A stretch of DNA of 64,000 nt from Corallococcus soli (lineage in GTDB: Bacteria > Myxococcota > Myxococcia > Myxococcales > Myxococcaceae): positions 1,302,001 to 1,366,000 of the forward strand of contig NZ_JAAIYO010000001.1 of NCBI RefSeq assembly GCF_014930455.1. Direction: 5' to 3'. Each line of letters begins with the position of its first letter. Position 1 is the stretch's first letter. This document shows, piece by piece, positions 26,082-35,358 of this stretch. The translations under genes and the position numbers were made by a program. Under the pieces are notes generated by a model. It was not told the DNA's origin, searched no databases, and saw only the letters and a program-made list of their open reading frames with translations.

Positions 26082-27044
26082 TCACCGCGCCGGTTCGGAG
26101 TGGAACGGAAGCACCGCCGCGGCCCGGGCCCGCGTGTACAGCGCCTCGGCGATCAGGGCCCACCCGAACGCGGAGAAGGTGAGCACGGCCATCATTCCGC
26201 TGAACAGCCACAGCCCCATCATCACCGCGATGCCCAGGTGCATCCCCAGGGTCATCATCACCCAGAGACCCCGGGTGCGCTGGGGCCAGACGAAGACGAC
26301 GTAGCCCACTTCCACGATCAGCGTGGCCCACGAGGCAAGCTTCACCGCCCACGGCACCGTCGCGAGCCAGGCGAAGTCGAACTGGCCATACTGGGGCTGC
26401 ATCAGCACCTTCCAGATCGCCGTGCCCTCCCGCCAGAGCGGGCCCAGCACCTTCTCCAGCCCCGTGGCGAAGTAGATGATGCACATGTGGATCTGCAACA
26501 CGCGCAGCGCGAGCGTCGCCGCGGAGGACGGGGCGCCGGAGGCCCTTCCCACGCGCACGTCCCAGGAGAAGGCCTCGCCCACCGGCATCACCGCGCAATA
26601 GAACAGGCTGATGTGCGCGAAGGTCTCCACTCCGTAGGCGAAGAAGGGGCCGCTGTTCAGGATCACCGTGTGAGAGATCCACGCCACCACCGCGGACAAC
26701 CGGGAGCGGTAACCCAGCAGCAGCCCGACGAGCGAGATGCTGTAGAGGAGCACGAGGCCCCGGACACAGGCCTCGGGTGACAGCCCCAGCGGCGCCAGCG
26801 CGGCGACCAGTGCACCGAGCCGGGGCACCACGGGGGAGGCCAGGGGTTCGGAGATGCTCCAGGGGACCAGCCCCCGGTCATCCAACAGGACAGGGAGGCT
26901 GTCCGAGATGCTGAACGCCTGCGCGAGCAGCATCAGCGCGACGCCAATGCGCATGATGCCCAGGGGGCCGGCGGAAGAAGGGGCCCCGAAGAACGTGGCC
27001 AGGCGCCGACGCGAGACGGGACGCTGGAGGTGGGGCGTGCTCAT
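26082..27044 (-). CDS. HTTM-domain membrane protein (vitamin K gamma-carboxylase-like)
   Basis: 320 residues with about eight hydrophobic spans. The stretch MRIGVALMLLAQAFSISDSL, the loop LDDRGLVPW and the later HMCIIYFATGLEKVLGPLWREGTAIW are typical of the HTTM domain shared with eukaryotic vitamin-K-dependent gamma-carboxylase. The extracellular domain of true carboxylases is absent. ATG 27044 overlaps the stop of the upstream gene (ATGA), so the two are one unit. Bacterial HTTM proteins have no general assigned function; lipid- or quinone-linked chemistry in the inner membrane is a guess. Confidence 0.82.
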   Translation of the reverse strand: MSTPHLQRPVSRRRLATFFGAPSSAGPLGIMRIGVALMLLAQAFSISDSLPVLLDDRGLVPWSISEPLASPVVPRLGALVAALAPLGLSPEACVRGLVLLYSISLVGLLLGYRSRLSAVVAWISHTVILNSGPFFAYGVETFAHISLFYCAVMPVGEAFSWDVRVGRASGAPSSAATLALRVLQIHMCIIYFATGLEKVLGPLWREGTAIWKVLMQPQYGQFDFAWLATVPWAVKLASWATLIVEVGYVVFVWPQRTRGLWVMMTLGMHLGIAVMMGLWLFSGMMAVLTFSAFGWALIAEALYTRARAAAVLPFHSEPAR

Positions 27045-27580
27045 GGCGCCACCGCCCGCGCATCACTGGGCGTGGAGCGCCGATGCTCGAAGACGGCCCG
27101 GTAGGTTTCCGTCCAGACGAGCGGCGCGCCTTCGCGGTGCGCCTCCATGGTCGGCACTTCGAGCACCTCCATGCGCACGGTGACGGAGCGCGCATCCGCG
27201 TGCCGGCCGAACATCGACGCGGCCCAGGCACGGGCCATCTTGTCCTGGCCGTCATTCAGCCCGAAGCGCAGCAGCATCGCGTAGACGCGCACATTCAACG
27301 CGCTGTTGTCGAACTGGAAGTCGTCCTTCACGCGCTCGCCGTCCGGACGCTCCACGTCGAACGCGACGCGCACCGCCGGACTCACCCCGGGCGCGAAGAA
27401 GCTGAAGCGACTGCCCGCCCCCGTCCAGTGCGCGTAGCCGCGGATCCATGTGTTCACGGCGCTCTCGCCCTGGAAGAGCCGGATGTGCAGGGCGCCACAG
27501 GTCACCAGCAGCAGGTGCAGCAAGGCAAAGCCTGTGACGAACCCGTGCCAGGGCGTCAGGGCGGGAAAAGGCTGTCGCAT
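27041..27580 (-). CDS. Membrane-anchored partner of the HTTM protein
   Basis: 179 residues from ATG 27580 (GGAG six bases upstream). One membrane span near the N-terminus (VTGFALLHLLLVTCGALHI), followed by a soluble domain (WTGAGSRFSFFAPGVSPAVRV; RSVTVRMEVLEVPTMEAHRE). No named family recognised, but the overlap with the HTTM gene shows joint expression and suggests that the two act together. It could be the periplasmic half of the HTTM enzyme. Confidence 0.72.
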   Translation of the reverse strand: MRQPFPALTPWHGFVTGFALLHLLLVTCGALHIRLFQGESAVNTWIRGYAHWTGAGSRFSFFAPGVSPAVRVAFDVERPDGERVKDDFQFDNSALNVRVYAMLLRFGLNDGQDKMARAWAASMFGRHADARSVTVRMEVLEVPTMEAHREGAPLVWTETYRAVFEHRRSTPSDARAVAP

Positions 27581-27696
27581 GGGGGCTCCGGAAAACGGGC
27601 GAAAAGGACGCCAGAGGGGGAAGTCCTCCGGCGTCAAGAGGTGGCGTGGGCGCTGCGAATTTCAGGATGGGACTGGGGCCCTGTGGGGCAGGCGCC

Positions 27697-28149
27697 TTAC
27701 AGCAACACGCCGGTGATGGAGCCCAGGAGGTCCCCGAGCACGGTGCCGAGGATGTCGCCGAGCACGGCGCCGGTGATCGTGCCGGTGACCGTGCCGGTGA
27801 CCGTGCCGGTGGTCGTGCCGGTGGTGCCGCCGGTGACAGCCCCGGACAGGGTGCCGGACGTGTTGCCCGTGATGTTGCCGATGGTGTTGCCGACGGTGTT
27901 GCCCGTCGTGTTGCCGGACGTGTTGCCCGTCGTGTTGCCGCCGCCCGACGTGCTGCCCGACGTGCCGCCCGTGCCGCCCGTGCCGCAGGTGCCGCAGCCG
28001 CCATTGCCGGCGATGCTCACGCTCTTCGACACCATGACGGCTTCCTCCAGGGGAACCGCCGGGCGCGGGTCGTGGGCCATGGCACCCGTCGCCCCCAGCG
28101 CCATCGCGAACATCGCCACCGTGCCGACCATCTTCATGTGCGTCTTCAT
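27697..28149 (-). CDS. Secreted Gly/Asn/Thr tripeptide-repeat protein
   Basis: 150 residues from ATG 28149 with AAGGAG six bases upstream. Signal peptide MKTHMKMVGTVAMFAMALGATGAMA. After a short linker comes CGTCGTGG with two Cys, then an Asn/Thr/Gly array with three-residue period (GNTTGNTSGNTTGNTVGN), passing into TGTVTGTVTGTITGAV and ending in a hydrophobic GAVLGDILGTVLGDLLGS tail. No family recognised. The regular G-x-T spacing suggests a beta-solenoid or fibre-like fold. Same strand as the HTTM pair, 116 bases upstream of it. Confidence 0.7.
   Translation of the reverse strand: MKTHMKMVGTVAMFAMALGATGAMAHDPRPAVPLEEAVMVSKSVSIAGNGGCGTCGTGGTGGTSGSTSGGGNTTGNTSGNTTGNTVGNTIGNITGNTSGTLSGAVTGGTTGTTTGTVTGTVTGTITGAVLGDILGTVLGDLLGSITGVLL
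27700..27975. repeat. Short tandem repeats coding G-x-T array
   Basis: Nine- to eighteen-base imperfect repeats (forms of gtgccggtgacc and gtgttgcccg on the plus strand), producing the three-residue period of the protein encoded on the minus strand. Prone to length change. Confidence 0.7.
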
Positions 28150-28383
28150 GTGCTGCTCCTTGGGAGTGGACAACGAGGGCAATGTTTTTCCTCTCCTGGA
28201 ATTCGGTAGCATCCCGGTAAGGCAGGGATTCTGTCGGGCACCGGGTGCATGGCGGGAGCGCACGCCCATGAGCGCCAGGCAGGCGTGGTTTTTCTCCATC
28301 CGCGCGAAATGTCGGTCCTGGCTGCGTGTCCGCGCGCGGCCTCATGCTGCTGGACGCTTGCGTCACACCGGGGGGCTGGGGTC

Positions 28384-28389
28384 TACAAT
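28384..28389 (+). promoter_or_regulatory. -10 box TACAAT just before the VWA-like gene
   Basis: TACAAT lies seven bases before the ATG at 28397, so transcription would begin at or next to the start codon (leaderless). The best upstream element, TTGCGT at 28358-28363, has a 20-base spacer, longer than usual. No ribosome-binding site is present. Confidence 0.35.
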
Positions 28390-28396
28390 CCAACGG

Positions 28397-30034
28397 ATGC
28401 GTTCCTCCCCCCGGGTCGCCTGGCTCCTCGTTCCAGCGTTGTTGCTGTCGTGCTCCGACGCGGGGCTGTACGCACTCGACCGTCGCTCGGGAGGCTCGCG
28501 CGACCGCGCCAGCTTCGAGGGGGAACTCTGCGTCCCGGAGGCCACCGGGGACGCGTTCCCCGTGAAGGTCATCTTCGCGCTCCAGGGCGGCACCGGCGTG
28601 GAGACGGAGCTGGTGGAGCACGCGGTGGACGGGCTCACGACGCTCACCTCGCGCTTCACCGGCCCGCAGATGCGCTTCGGGCTCGTGGCCTTCCACTCGG
28701 TGGCCACCGGCCTGCAAGGCAGCTTCACCGACGCGGCCACCTTCCAGGCCGTGCTGCCGCGCTACGCCAGCTACCAGCAGCAGGGGCCCATCAGCATCCG
28801 CTCCGCGCTGCGGCTGGCCAAGAGCCTGATGTCCGGCGACATGCAGGCCTCCTGTCGGGGCGAGGTCGCGCGCTCGCGCTACGTCGTGGTGCCCGTCATC
28901 CGCAGCGCGGACGTCAGCTGCGACAACCCGGCGTACAACATCGGCATCGACAGCCGCTGCACCGCGCTGGCGCAGGCCTCCTCCTGCCGCGACAACCCCC
29001 AGGCCCAGCTGGATTGCAACGCGGCGTGCAGCCAGTGTGAGCTGACCGCGGTGGTGGGGGAGCTCAAGGCGCTCGCGGAGCAGTTCGGCGCGGGCGAGGT
29101 CAGCATCCAGCCCATCTACGTGCGCGGCGTCGAACCGGACTCCACCACCCGCCTCCAGGTGGCCGCCATCGCCAACGCGGGCGGCAGCGAGCCGGTGGAG
29201 ACGGACTTCGCCGGTCTGCCCAACGCGCTCGCGCGGCTGGACTACGGCTCGCTCGACAACGCGCTCAAGCTCAAGCGCTTCCTCGCCTTCAACCGCAACG
29301 TCCAGGTGCGCAACGGCCAGATGCTGGCGGACAGCGACGGCGACGGGGTGGGGGACGACGACGAGCGCGCGCTCGGCCTGGACCCCACCGTCTCCGACAC
29401 CGACCAGGATGGCCTCATGGACGGCGTCGAGCTGCGCATGGGCCTGGACCCGCTCGCCGTGGACGTCATCAACGGGTGCAGCGTGGTGCAGGACACCGAC
29501 GGCGACCGGCTCAACGACTGCGAGGAGCGCGTGCTCGGCACCGACCCCTGCGTGGGCGACAGCGACGGTGACGGGCTGCCGGACCTGGTGGAGGCCCTGT
29601 CCCAGACGAACCCGCTCGTCCCGGAGGACCTGCTCGACAGCGACCGCGACGGCCTGTCCAACGTCGCGGAGGTCGAAGCCCACGGCGACCCGCTGAGCGC
29701 AGACCGCGACTTCCACCGGGAGCGCGGCTACGGCTACTCCATCGTCCCGCTGCCCCCCGCCGGCACCAGCAACCGCGCCTGCTACCAGACCCGCGTGGAG
29801 AACGTCTCCCTGGTCCCCACCCTGGAGCGCCCCCACCCGTTCTTCCCCGGCGAGTTCATCCCCGCCGGCACCAACGAGGTCTACCTCTACCTCCAGGTGG
29901 GCCGGGACAATGATCCGCGCGGCGCGGGCGTGGGGTCTCTCTTCATCCAGGAGATCCAGTACGACGCCGACACCGGACGCACCCCCGCCGGCATCGTTCC
30001 CCTCACCTCCGACGACTTCATCGTCGGGACCTGA
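28397..30034 (+). CDS. VWA-like lipoprotein lacking MIDAS, with DxDxDG Ca-binding repeats
   Basis: 545 residues. Lipobox LLLSC (Cys19). Residues ~45-300 align with the VWA domains of the two lipoproteins downstream (VPEATGDAFPVKVIFAL), but where they have DxSxS this one has ALQGGTG, so the metal-ion-dependent adhesion site is lost. A Cys-rich insertion (SCRDNPQAQLDCNAACSQCE) follows. Residues ~312-428 carry five DxDxDGxxD motifs (DSDGDGVGDDDE, DTDQDGLMDGVE), as in thrombospondin type 3/EF-hand-like Ca sites, then a C-terminal beta domain shared with the paralogues. Surface-anchored; role unknown. Confidence 0.8.
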   Translation: MRSSPRVAWLLVPALLLSCSDAGLYALDRRSGGSRDRASFEGELCVPEATGDAFPVKVIFALQGGTGVETELVEHAVDGLTTLTSRFTGPQMRFGLVAFHSVATGLQGSFTDAATFQAVLPRYASYQQQGPISIRSALRLAKSLMSGDMQASCRGEVARSRYVVVPVIRSADVSCDNPAYNIGIDSRCTALAQASSCRDNPQAQLDCNAACSQCELTAVVGELKALAEQFGAGEVSIQPIYVRGVEPDSTTRLQVAAIANAGGSEPVETDFAGLPNALARLDYGSLDNALKLKRFLAFNRNVQVRNGQMLADSDGDGVGDDDERALGLDPTVSDTDQDGLMDGVELRMGLDPLAVDVINGCSVVQDTDGDRLNDCEERVLGTDPCVGDSDGDGLPDLVEALSQTNPLVPEDLLDSDRDGLSNVAEVEAHGDPLSADRDFHRERGYGYSIVPLPPAGTSNRACYQTRVENVSLVPTLERPHPFFPGEFIPAGTNEVYLYLQVGRDNDPRGAGVGSLFIQEIQYDADTGRTPAGIVPLTSDDFIVGT

Positions 30035-30048
30035 GTCCCCGCCGTGAC

Positions 30049-30064
30049 GTGGGGTTTCCCCCAC
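30049..30064. terminator. GC hairpin after first VWA-like gene
   Basis: Stem GTGGGG/CCCCAC with a four-base loop (TTTC), fifteen bases after the stop at 30034. Short, and without a T-run. Confidence 0.4.
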
Positions 30065-30204
30065 AGTCTCAATGGGGTGTGCCCCCCACACCCTGCCTGT
30101 AGCACTCCCTCACGAACCGCCAACCTCTTGATTTTCCTGGCACCTAGAGCAGACAGGCAGACGGATCGCCTCTTGCTAGGAGAGGGGTTGTGAAAGGAGT
30201 CACC

Positions 30205-31527
30205 ATGACTATCCCTCGCTTTGCCCCGCTGCTGGCGCTCGGCGCCTTCCTGGTGCTGTCCCCCAGCACCGTGCAGGCCCAGGATCAAAACCCGGACAAC
30301 CCGGAGTGCCTCGGAGATGAGTGCGGTCGCCCGAAGGAGGTGGGTGGCGGCTGTGGCTGTGGCTGTGGGTGTTCCGTCTGGGTCGCGTACACGGACGACG
30401 GCAAGACGCTGTCGTACACGGACGACGCGGACGGCGACGGCAAGGCGGACGACAAGGACAACTGCCCGTTCTCGTCCAACCGCGACCAGACGGACGGCGA
30501 CGGCGACCTGGCCGGTGACTCCTGCGACAACTGCGCGGCGGTCTCCAACACCACGCAGCTGGACACGGACGGCGACGGCATCGGCGATGCGTGCGACCCG
30601 GACGACGACAACGACGGCAAGCTGGACGGCGAGGACAACTGCCCCTCCGTGCCCAACGCCACCCAGGCGGACAACGACGGCGACGGCCTTGGCGACGTCT
30701 GCGACGACGACGACGACAACGACGGGCACAAGGACGGCGCGGACAACTGCCCGCTCGTTGAAAACCGGATCCAGACGGAGATGCCCGCGGACGTGAGCCT
30801 GTGCCGCGTGGACGCGGACGGCGACAACGTCTCCGACAACCTGGACAACTGCCCCGGCCTGTCCAACCCGGACCAGAAGGACTCGGACGCGGACGGCATC
30901 GGTGATGGCTGCGACGCGGACATCGACAACGACTCGGTGCTGAACGCGCAGGACAACTGCCCCGCGTTCGCCAACCGCGACCAGGCGGACGACGACGGCG
31001 ACGGCATCGGTGACGCGTGCGACACGCGCTACTGCGTGGTGCTCAACAAGGACCGCCCCAACGACTGCCTGGATCCGAAGGCGCCCTTCAGCGTGGGCAC
31101 CGGCGGCGTGCTGAGCGTGGAGAAGACGGGCCTGGCCGTGCGGCCTCCGCTGTTCGCCAACCGCAACGGCGCGGCCATCGAGTACACCTGGACGGTGGTG
31201 AAGCGTCCCTCCGGCTCCACCGCGGTGGTGGAGAACCCCAAGGGCGCCGTCACCTACAGCCGCCACTGGGAGTACCAGTACGTGGACGGCAGCGTGCCCA
31301 ACTTCCAGCCGGACAAGGAAGGTGAGTACGAGCTGCAGGTGTCCACGCGCCTGGCCTTCGCGGACCGCGTGTTCCCCGACCAGCGCGCCTCCGTGTCCAG
31401 CCTGTTCCTGAAGGTGGGCCAGGACGAGTCCGGCAGCGGCTGCACGTCGCTCCCCGCGGGAGGCAGTGTCGCCGCCCTGGGTGCGGGCGTGCTCGGCCTG
31501 CTGCTGCGCCGCCGTCGGAAGGCGTAA
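30205..31527 (+). CDS. Thrombospondin type 3 repeat protein with MYXO-CTERM-like tail
   Basis: 440 residues; ATG 30205 has AAAGGAG seven bases upstream. Signal peptide to ~residue 25, a Cys/Gly cluster ([13 protein letters not shown]), then about seven true TSP3 units with DxDxDGxxDxxDNC ([33 protein letters not shown]), residues ~73-275, predicted to bind many Ca ions. A beta-domain follows ([20 protein letters not shown]). The C-terminus [10 protein letters not shown], hydrophobic span, RRRRKA is the MYXO-CTERM sorting pattern, so it should be surface-anchored after processing. It sits between VWA paralogues. Confidence 0.85.
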   Translation: MTIPRFAPLLALGAFLVLSPSTVQAQDQNPDNPECLGDECGRPKEVGGGCGCGCGCSVWVAYTDDGKTLSYTDDADGDGKADDKDNCPFSSNRDQTDGDGDLAGDSCDNCAAVSNTTQLDTDGDGIGDACDPDDDNDGKLDGEDNCPSVPNATQADNDGDGLGDVCDDDDDNDGHKDGADNCPLVENRIQTEMPADVSLCRVDADGDNVSDNLDNCPGLSNPDQKDSDADGIGDGCDADIDNDSVLNAQDNCPAFANRDQADDDGDGIGDACDTRYCVVLNKDRPNDCLDPKAPFSVGTGGVLSVEKTGLAVRPPLFANRNGAAIEYTWTVVKRPSGSTAVVENPKGAVTYSRHWEYQYVDGSVPNFQPDKEGEYELQVSTRLAFADRVFPDQRASVSSLFLKVGQDESGSGCTSLPAGGSVAALGAGVLGLLLRRRRKA

Positions 31528-31562
31528 GGTTTCCCCCCCCAATGCCCGGAGGTCCGCATCGC

Positions 31563-33551
31563 ATGCGCCGTCAGCTCGTGGTTCCGCTTCTTGCGACCGG
31601 CCTCCTGGCCCTGGTGGGTGGGCTGTCCTGCTCCGACTCGCTCCTGGAGCCGCGCGCCCAGGAGCAGTCGCAGTTGGATGACAAGCTGACGCTCACCGGC
31701 CGGGTGTGTACGCGCCCGGCCAACCCCACCGGCTTCCCGGTGAAGGTGGTGCTCGTCGTCGACGAGTCCGGCAGCATGTGCGTGTCGGATCCTCCGGGCT
31801 CGCAGGAGGGCAGCGGCTTCTGCGAGCGCGCGGAGGTGCAGGCCATCATCCCGCCCGGCGTCACGGAGCCGGCGCGGGTGCGCGCGCTGAAGAACCTGGT
31901 GGCGGGGTTCAAGCGCATCAACGACCGCAGGGAAGGCAACATCAGCATCGCCATCGCCCCGTTCGAGACGAACGTGAAGAACACCTGGCCGCCCGCGGCC
32001 ACGGGTGACCGCTTCGCGCCTCCGGGGAACATCAACGGCTACATCGAAGGGCTCCAGTCCCAGCTGGGCAAGGGCACCGACTACCAGGGCGCGCTCAGCT
32101 ACGCGTACAGCATCATCGCCAGCGACATCGCCGCGGTGTCCCAGGCGACGCCGGAGCTGCTGCCGCGCACGCGCTACGTCGTCGTGTTCCTCACCGACGG
32201 CACGCCGTACCCGCGCTGCTCCGGCAACGACGACCTGTCCGTGTACGCCGGGCCGGACAGCCCGGACCTCACCTGGCGCGACTCCATCTCCAGCTTCTGC
32301 AACGCCACCAGCACCACCGACGCCATCACCGGCTTCGAGGTGGGCACCGACCGCAACCAGAACTACCAGCTCTTCAGCTACGTGCGCCGGCTGATGGAGC
32401 TGAAGACGCAGTACAACGTGGGCGACGTGCGCATGCACACGGTGCTGCTCTTCAACGAGGAAGCGGTGCGCGCCTGCGGCCCCATCTGCCAGGACATCTA
32501 CGGCACCTACCCGGGCGTCCCGGAGGCGCAGTACCCGGCGGCGGCGAAGAAGATCGCCTCCTACCTGCTCAAGCGCTTCGCGGAGATGGGCAACGGCGTG
32601 TATCAGGAGTTCAGCGACACGGCGGAGATCTCCGAGCTGGGCCTGGGCGCGCTGGACTATTCCTCCTTCGCGTCGCCCAACGTGATGAAGACGCTGATGG
32701 TGGAGCCGCTCAGCTCCGCGCCCGGCGACGACGGCCGCGAGCTGGACAGCGACGGCGACGGCGTGCCGGACTCCCTGGACAACAGCTTCCAGCTCAAGAC
32801 GAACCCCTTCACGCTGGACAGCGACGGCGACTGCCTGGGCGACGGCTTCGAGTACCGCCGCCAGGACCAGGGCTTCCGTCCGGGCAACGACCTGGACGCG
32901 CGCGGCTGCGACCCGCAGTCCCCGCTGACGCCCGGCTGCGTGTGCCGCGACACGGACGGTGACGGGCTGTCGCAGTTCGCGGAGGACTACCTCAAGACGC
33001 GCCAGGGCATCGTGGACAGCGACGGCGACGGCGCGCCGGACGGCCTGGAGGCCAAGTACGGCCTCAACCCGCTGCAGTCCAGCGTGTCGGGCCTGGACAC
33101 GGACGGCGACGGCGTCCCGGACGACGTGGAGCTGAAGGCGGGCAGCGACCCCACCCGGCGCGACCGGCCCTTCCACGACAAGTACGGCATCCAGTACGAG
33201 GTGACGAAGGTGGCCGGCGGCGACGACCTGGATGGCGTCTGCTACGACTTCACCGTGTCCAACCTCCAGATGGTGACGCCGCCGGACCGCTCGGGCGTGA
33301 AGCAGGGCTACAACCTGTTCAAGGTGTGGTTCGCGGAGGCGCCGGAGAGCGGCGTCGCGACCGACTACGGCGTCTGGCGCACCGGGTGCGCCTGGGCGCA
33401 GTACGCGCCGCCCAGCGTGCGCGTGCCGCTGGGGCCGGACCTGGCGATGGAGGACCGGAACTTCATCCGTCCGGACCTGCTGGTGGATCCCTGGAGGGCC
33501 CAGGGCAGTTGCGTCGGCGTGTCGCCGTCGCAGGGGGGCGCGTCGCCGTGA
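31563..33551 (+). CDS. VWA-domain lipoprotein with DxDxDG Ca-binding repeats
   Basis: 662 residues from ATG 31563 (GGAGG ten bases upstream). Lipobox GGLSC (Cys23). The VWA domain runs from ~residue 58 (FPVKVVLVVDESGSM; MIDAS DxSxS at 67-71) to ~385 and includes the strand YVVVFLTDGTPYPRC. Five DxDxDG motifs follow (~394-526: DSDGDGVPDSLDN, DTDGDGVPDDVE), then a C-terminal beta-domain. An intact MIDAS suggests metal-dependent ligand binding at the cell surface, as proposed for the VWA gliding adhesin CglB. Its stop overlaps the next start as GTGA. Confidence 0.85.
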   Translation: MRRQLVVPLLATGLLALVGGLSCSDSLLEPRAQEQSQLDDKLTLTGRVCTRPANPTGFPVKVVLVVDESGSMCVSDPPGSQEGSGFCERAEVQAIIPPGVTEPARVRALKNLVAGFKRINDRREGNISIAIAPFETNVKNTWPPAATGDRFAPPGNINGYIEGLQSQLGKGTDYQGALSYAYSIIASDIAAVSQATPELLPRTRYVVVFLTDGTPYPRCSGNDDLSVYAGPDSPDLTWRDSISSFCNATSTTDAITGFEVGTDRNQNYQLFSYVRRLMELKTQYNVGDVRMHTVLLFNEEAVRACGPICQDIYGTYPGVPEAQYPAAAKKIASYLLKRFAEMGNGVYQEFSDTAEISELGLGALDYSSFASPNVMKTLMVEPLSSAPGDDGRELDSDGDGVPDSLDNSFQLKTNPFTLDSDGDCLGDGFEYRRQDQGFRPGNDLDARGCDPQSPLTPGCVCRDTDGDGLSQFAEDYLKTRQGIVDSDGDGAPDGLEAKYGLNPLQSSVSGLDTDGDGVPDDVELKAGSDPTRRDRPFHDKYGIQYEVTKVAGGDDLDGVCYDFTVSNLQMVTPPDRSGVKQGYNLFKVWFAEAPESGVATDYGVWRTGCAWAQYAPPSVRVPLGPDLAMEDRNFIRPDLLVDPWRAQGSCVGVSPSQGGASP

Positions 33552-35338
33552 GCCGCACCGGACGTCTGTGGGCGCTGAGCCTGCTGGGGCTGGCCGTGGT
33601 GGTGGCCTGCACCGATTCCTACCTCTACGACCCGCGCCGGGACACCGACGTGCCGGCGGACCGCGCGGTGGCGCTGGACGGGCGCTTCTGCACGCTGGGC
33701 GCCAATGAGGTGCTCCGGCCCATCAAGATCATCGTCGCCATGGACGCCAGCCAGTCCATGCGCGTGAGCGACCCGGATGGCAGCCGCGCCACCGCGCTGG
33801 TGGAGCTGATTGAGAGCCTCCCGCAGGACGACGAGGTGTCCATCGCGGTGATGCTGTTCGCCGGCAGCACCACGGCGTTCCTCACGCAGAACCCGGGCCC
33901 CCCGCTGGAGGACGGCTTCGTGCAGCTGTCGCTCTTGGACGCGACGGCGAAGGCGAAGCTCACCGAACAGCTGCTCACCTTCCGCAACACCGACACCTCT
34001 CCGAACCGGGACTCGACGGACTTCGTCAAGCCGCTGTCGGACATCTACTCGCTCATCAACACGGACATCGCGCGGGCGCGGTTGCAGCCCGACGGCAACG
34101 AGGCGCTGGCGCAGGCGCGCTACTCCGTCATCTTCCTGTCGGACGGCAAGCCCACGAACAACCAGGACGACGAGCTCATCCGCGGTGACGCGGTGGTGCG
34201 CATCCGGCAGCTGCGGGACCTGGTGGAGGACGTGCGCTTCAACACCGTGCACGTCTTCAACCCCACGCAGCCGGTGCCGTCGGTGTGCGACCTGGTGGCG
34301 GAGGACGGCGGCTTCGGGGACGGCGGCTGCCCGCTGCTCATCATCAACCAGAACGCGGACCGGCTGGAGAAGATGGCGGGCCTGGGCGGCGGCAACTTCC
34401 GCGACTTCCGCAACAACGAGCCCATCAACTTCCTCAACTTCCAGTTCGGCCAGGTGCGCCGCGCCTTCATCCTGAAGGAGCTGGTCGCCTCCAACTTCTC
34501 CGCCCCCGCCGGCAGCCCGCTGGACGAGGCGGATACGGACGGCGACGGCCTCACCGACGCGCGCGAGGCCCAGCTGGGCACCAACCCCAACCTGCGCGAC
34601 ACGGACGGCGACGGCTTCAGCGACGGCGTGGAGGTCTACTTCCGCGACCGGGGCGTGCAGTTCGACCCGAACCAGGAAGTGCAGCCGGACGGCGGCGGCC
34701 TGGACAAGGGCTGTCCCCCCGCGCTGCGCGGCACGGACACGGACTGTGACGGCCTGCTGGACTGCGACGAGCAGTTCATCGGCACCAACGCCACGCTGCA
34801 GGACAGCGACAGCGACGGCGTGCCGGACGGCATGGAGTGGCGGGGCGGCACCCAGGGCGCGAGCAACGACCTGGACGAGGACCCCGACACCGACGGGCTG
34901 ACCAACCGCAACGAGGTGCGCATGCACATGCGGCCGCTCCAGGTGGACACGGCGAACCTGGCGTCGGATGCGTACCGCTACAGCATGGAGGCGGACGGCC
35001 CCGTGGATGCGGACGGCCGCCAGTGCTACCGCTTCCGCGTGGACAACGTGCTGCTCGCGCCCACGCTGGCCCTCATCGCGGACGGCGGCGTGGACGGTGG
35101 CGTGGACGCCGGCACGGTGCAGCGCGGCGCGGGCTACAACGACATCTACCTCTCCGTGTCCATGCTGCCCGCGGATGACCCGACCGCGCGCACGCTGGTG
35201 CGCACCTTCCGCGTGGACTCCGTGCGCTACCCGGTGGGCGGCATCAAGTCGCCCCCGGACGGCATCATCCGCGTGAACCCCGAGGACTTCGTGGAGGGCT
35301 GCCCCGGCGTCCTCCCTACCCTCGCGCCCATCCCCTGA
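33548..35338 (+). CDS. VWA-domain lipoprotein with DxDxDG Ca-binding repeats (second copy)
   Basis: 596 residues from GTG 33548, overlapping the previous stop by four bases. Lipobox VVAC (Cys21). VWA with intact MIDAS (IIVAMDASQSM; DxSxS at 66-70) and the later YSVIFLSDGKPTNN. Five Ca-type motifs (~328-456: DTDGDGLTDARE, DTDGDGFSDGVE, DSDSDGVPDGME), then the shared C-terminal domain (YRFRVDNVLLAPTL). Clearly a paralogue of 31563-33551, and the overlap indicates they are made together, possibly as a hetero-complex. Confidence 0.85.
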   Translation: MSRTGRLWALSLLGLAVVVACTDSYLYDPRRDTDVPADRAVALDGRFCTLGANEVLRPIKIIVAMDASQSMRVSDPDGSRATALVELIESLPQDDEVSIAVMLFAGSTTAFLTQNPGPPLEDGFVQLSLLDATAKAKLTEQLLTFRNTDTSPNRDSTDFVKPLSDIYSLINTDIARARLQPDGNEALAQARYSVIFLSDGKPTNNQDDELIRGDAVVRIRQLRDLVEDVRFNTVHVFNPTQPVPSVCDLVAEDGGFGDGGCPLLIINQNADRLEKMAGLGGGNFRDFRNNEPINFLNFQFGQVRRAFILKELVASNFSAPAGSPLDEADTDGDGLTDAREAQLGTNPNLRDTDGDGFSDGVEVYFRDRGVQFDPNQEVQPDGGGLDKGCPPALRGTDTDCDGLLDCDEQFIGTNATLQDSDSDGVPDGMEWRGGTQGASNDLDEDPDTDGLTNRNEVRMHMRPLQVDTANLASDAYRYSMEADGPVDADGRQCYRFRVDNVLLAPTLALIADGGVDGGVDAGTVQRGAGYNDIYLSVSMLPADDPTARTLVRTFRVDSVRYPVGGIKSPPDGIIRVNPEDFVEGCPGVLPTLAPIP

Positions 35339-35358
35339 AAGCCTCTCCCGAGTCCCCC

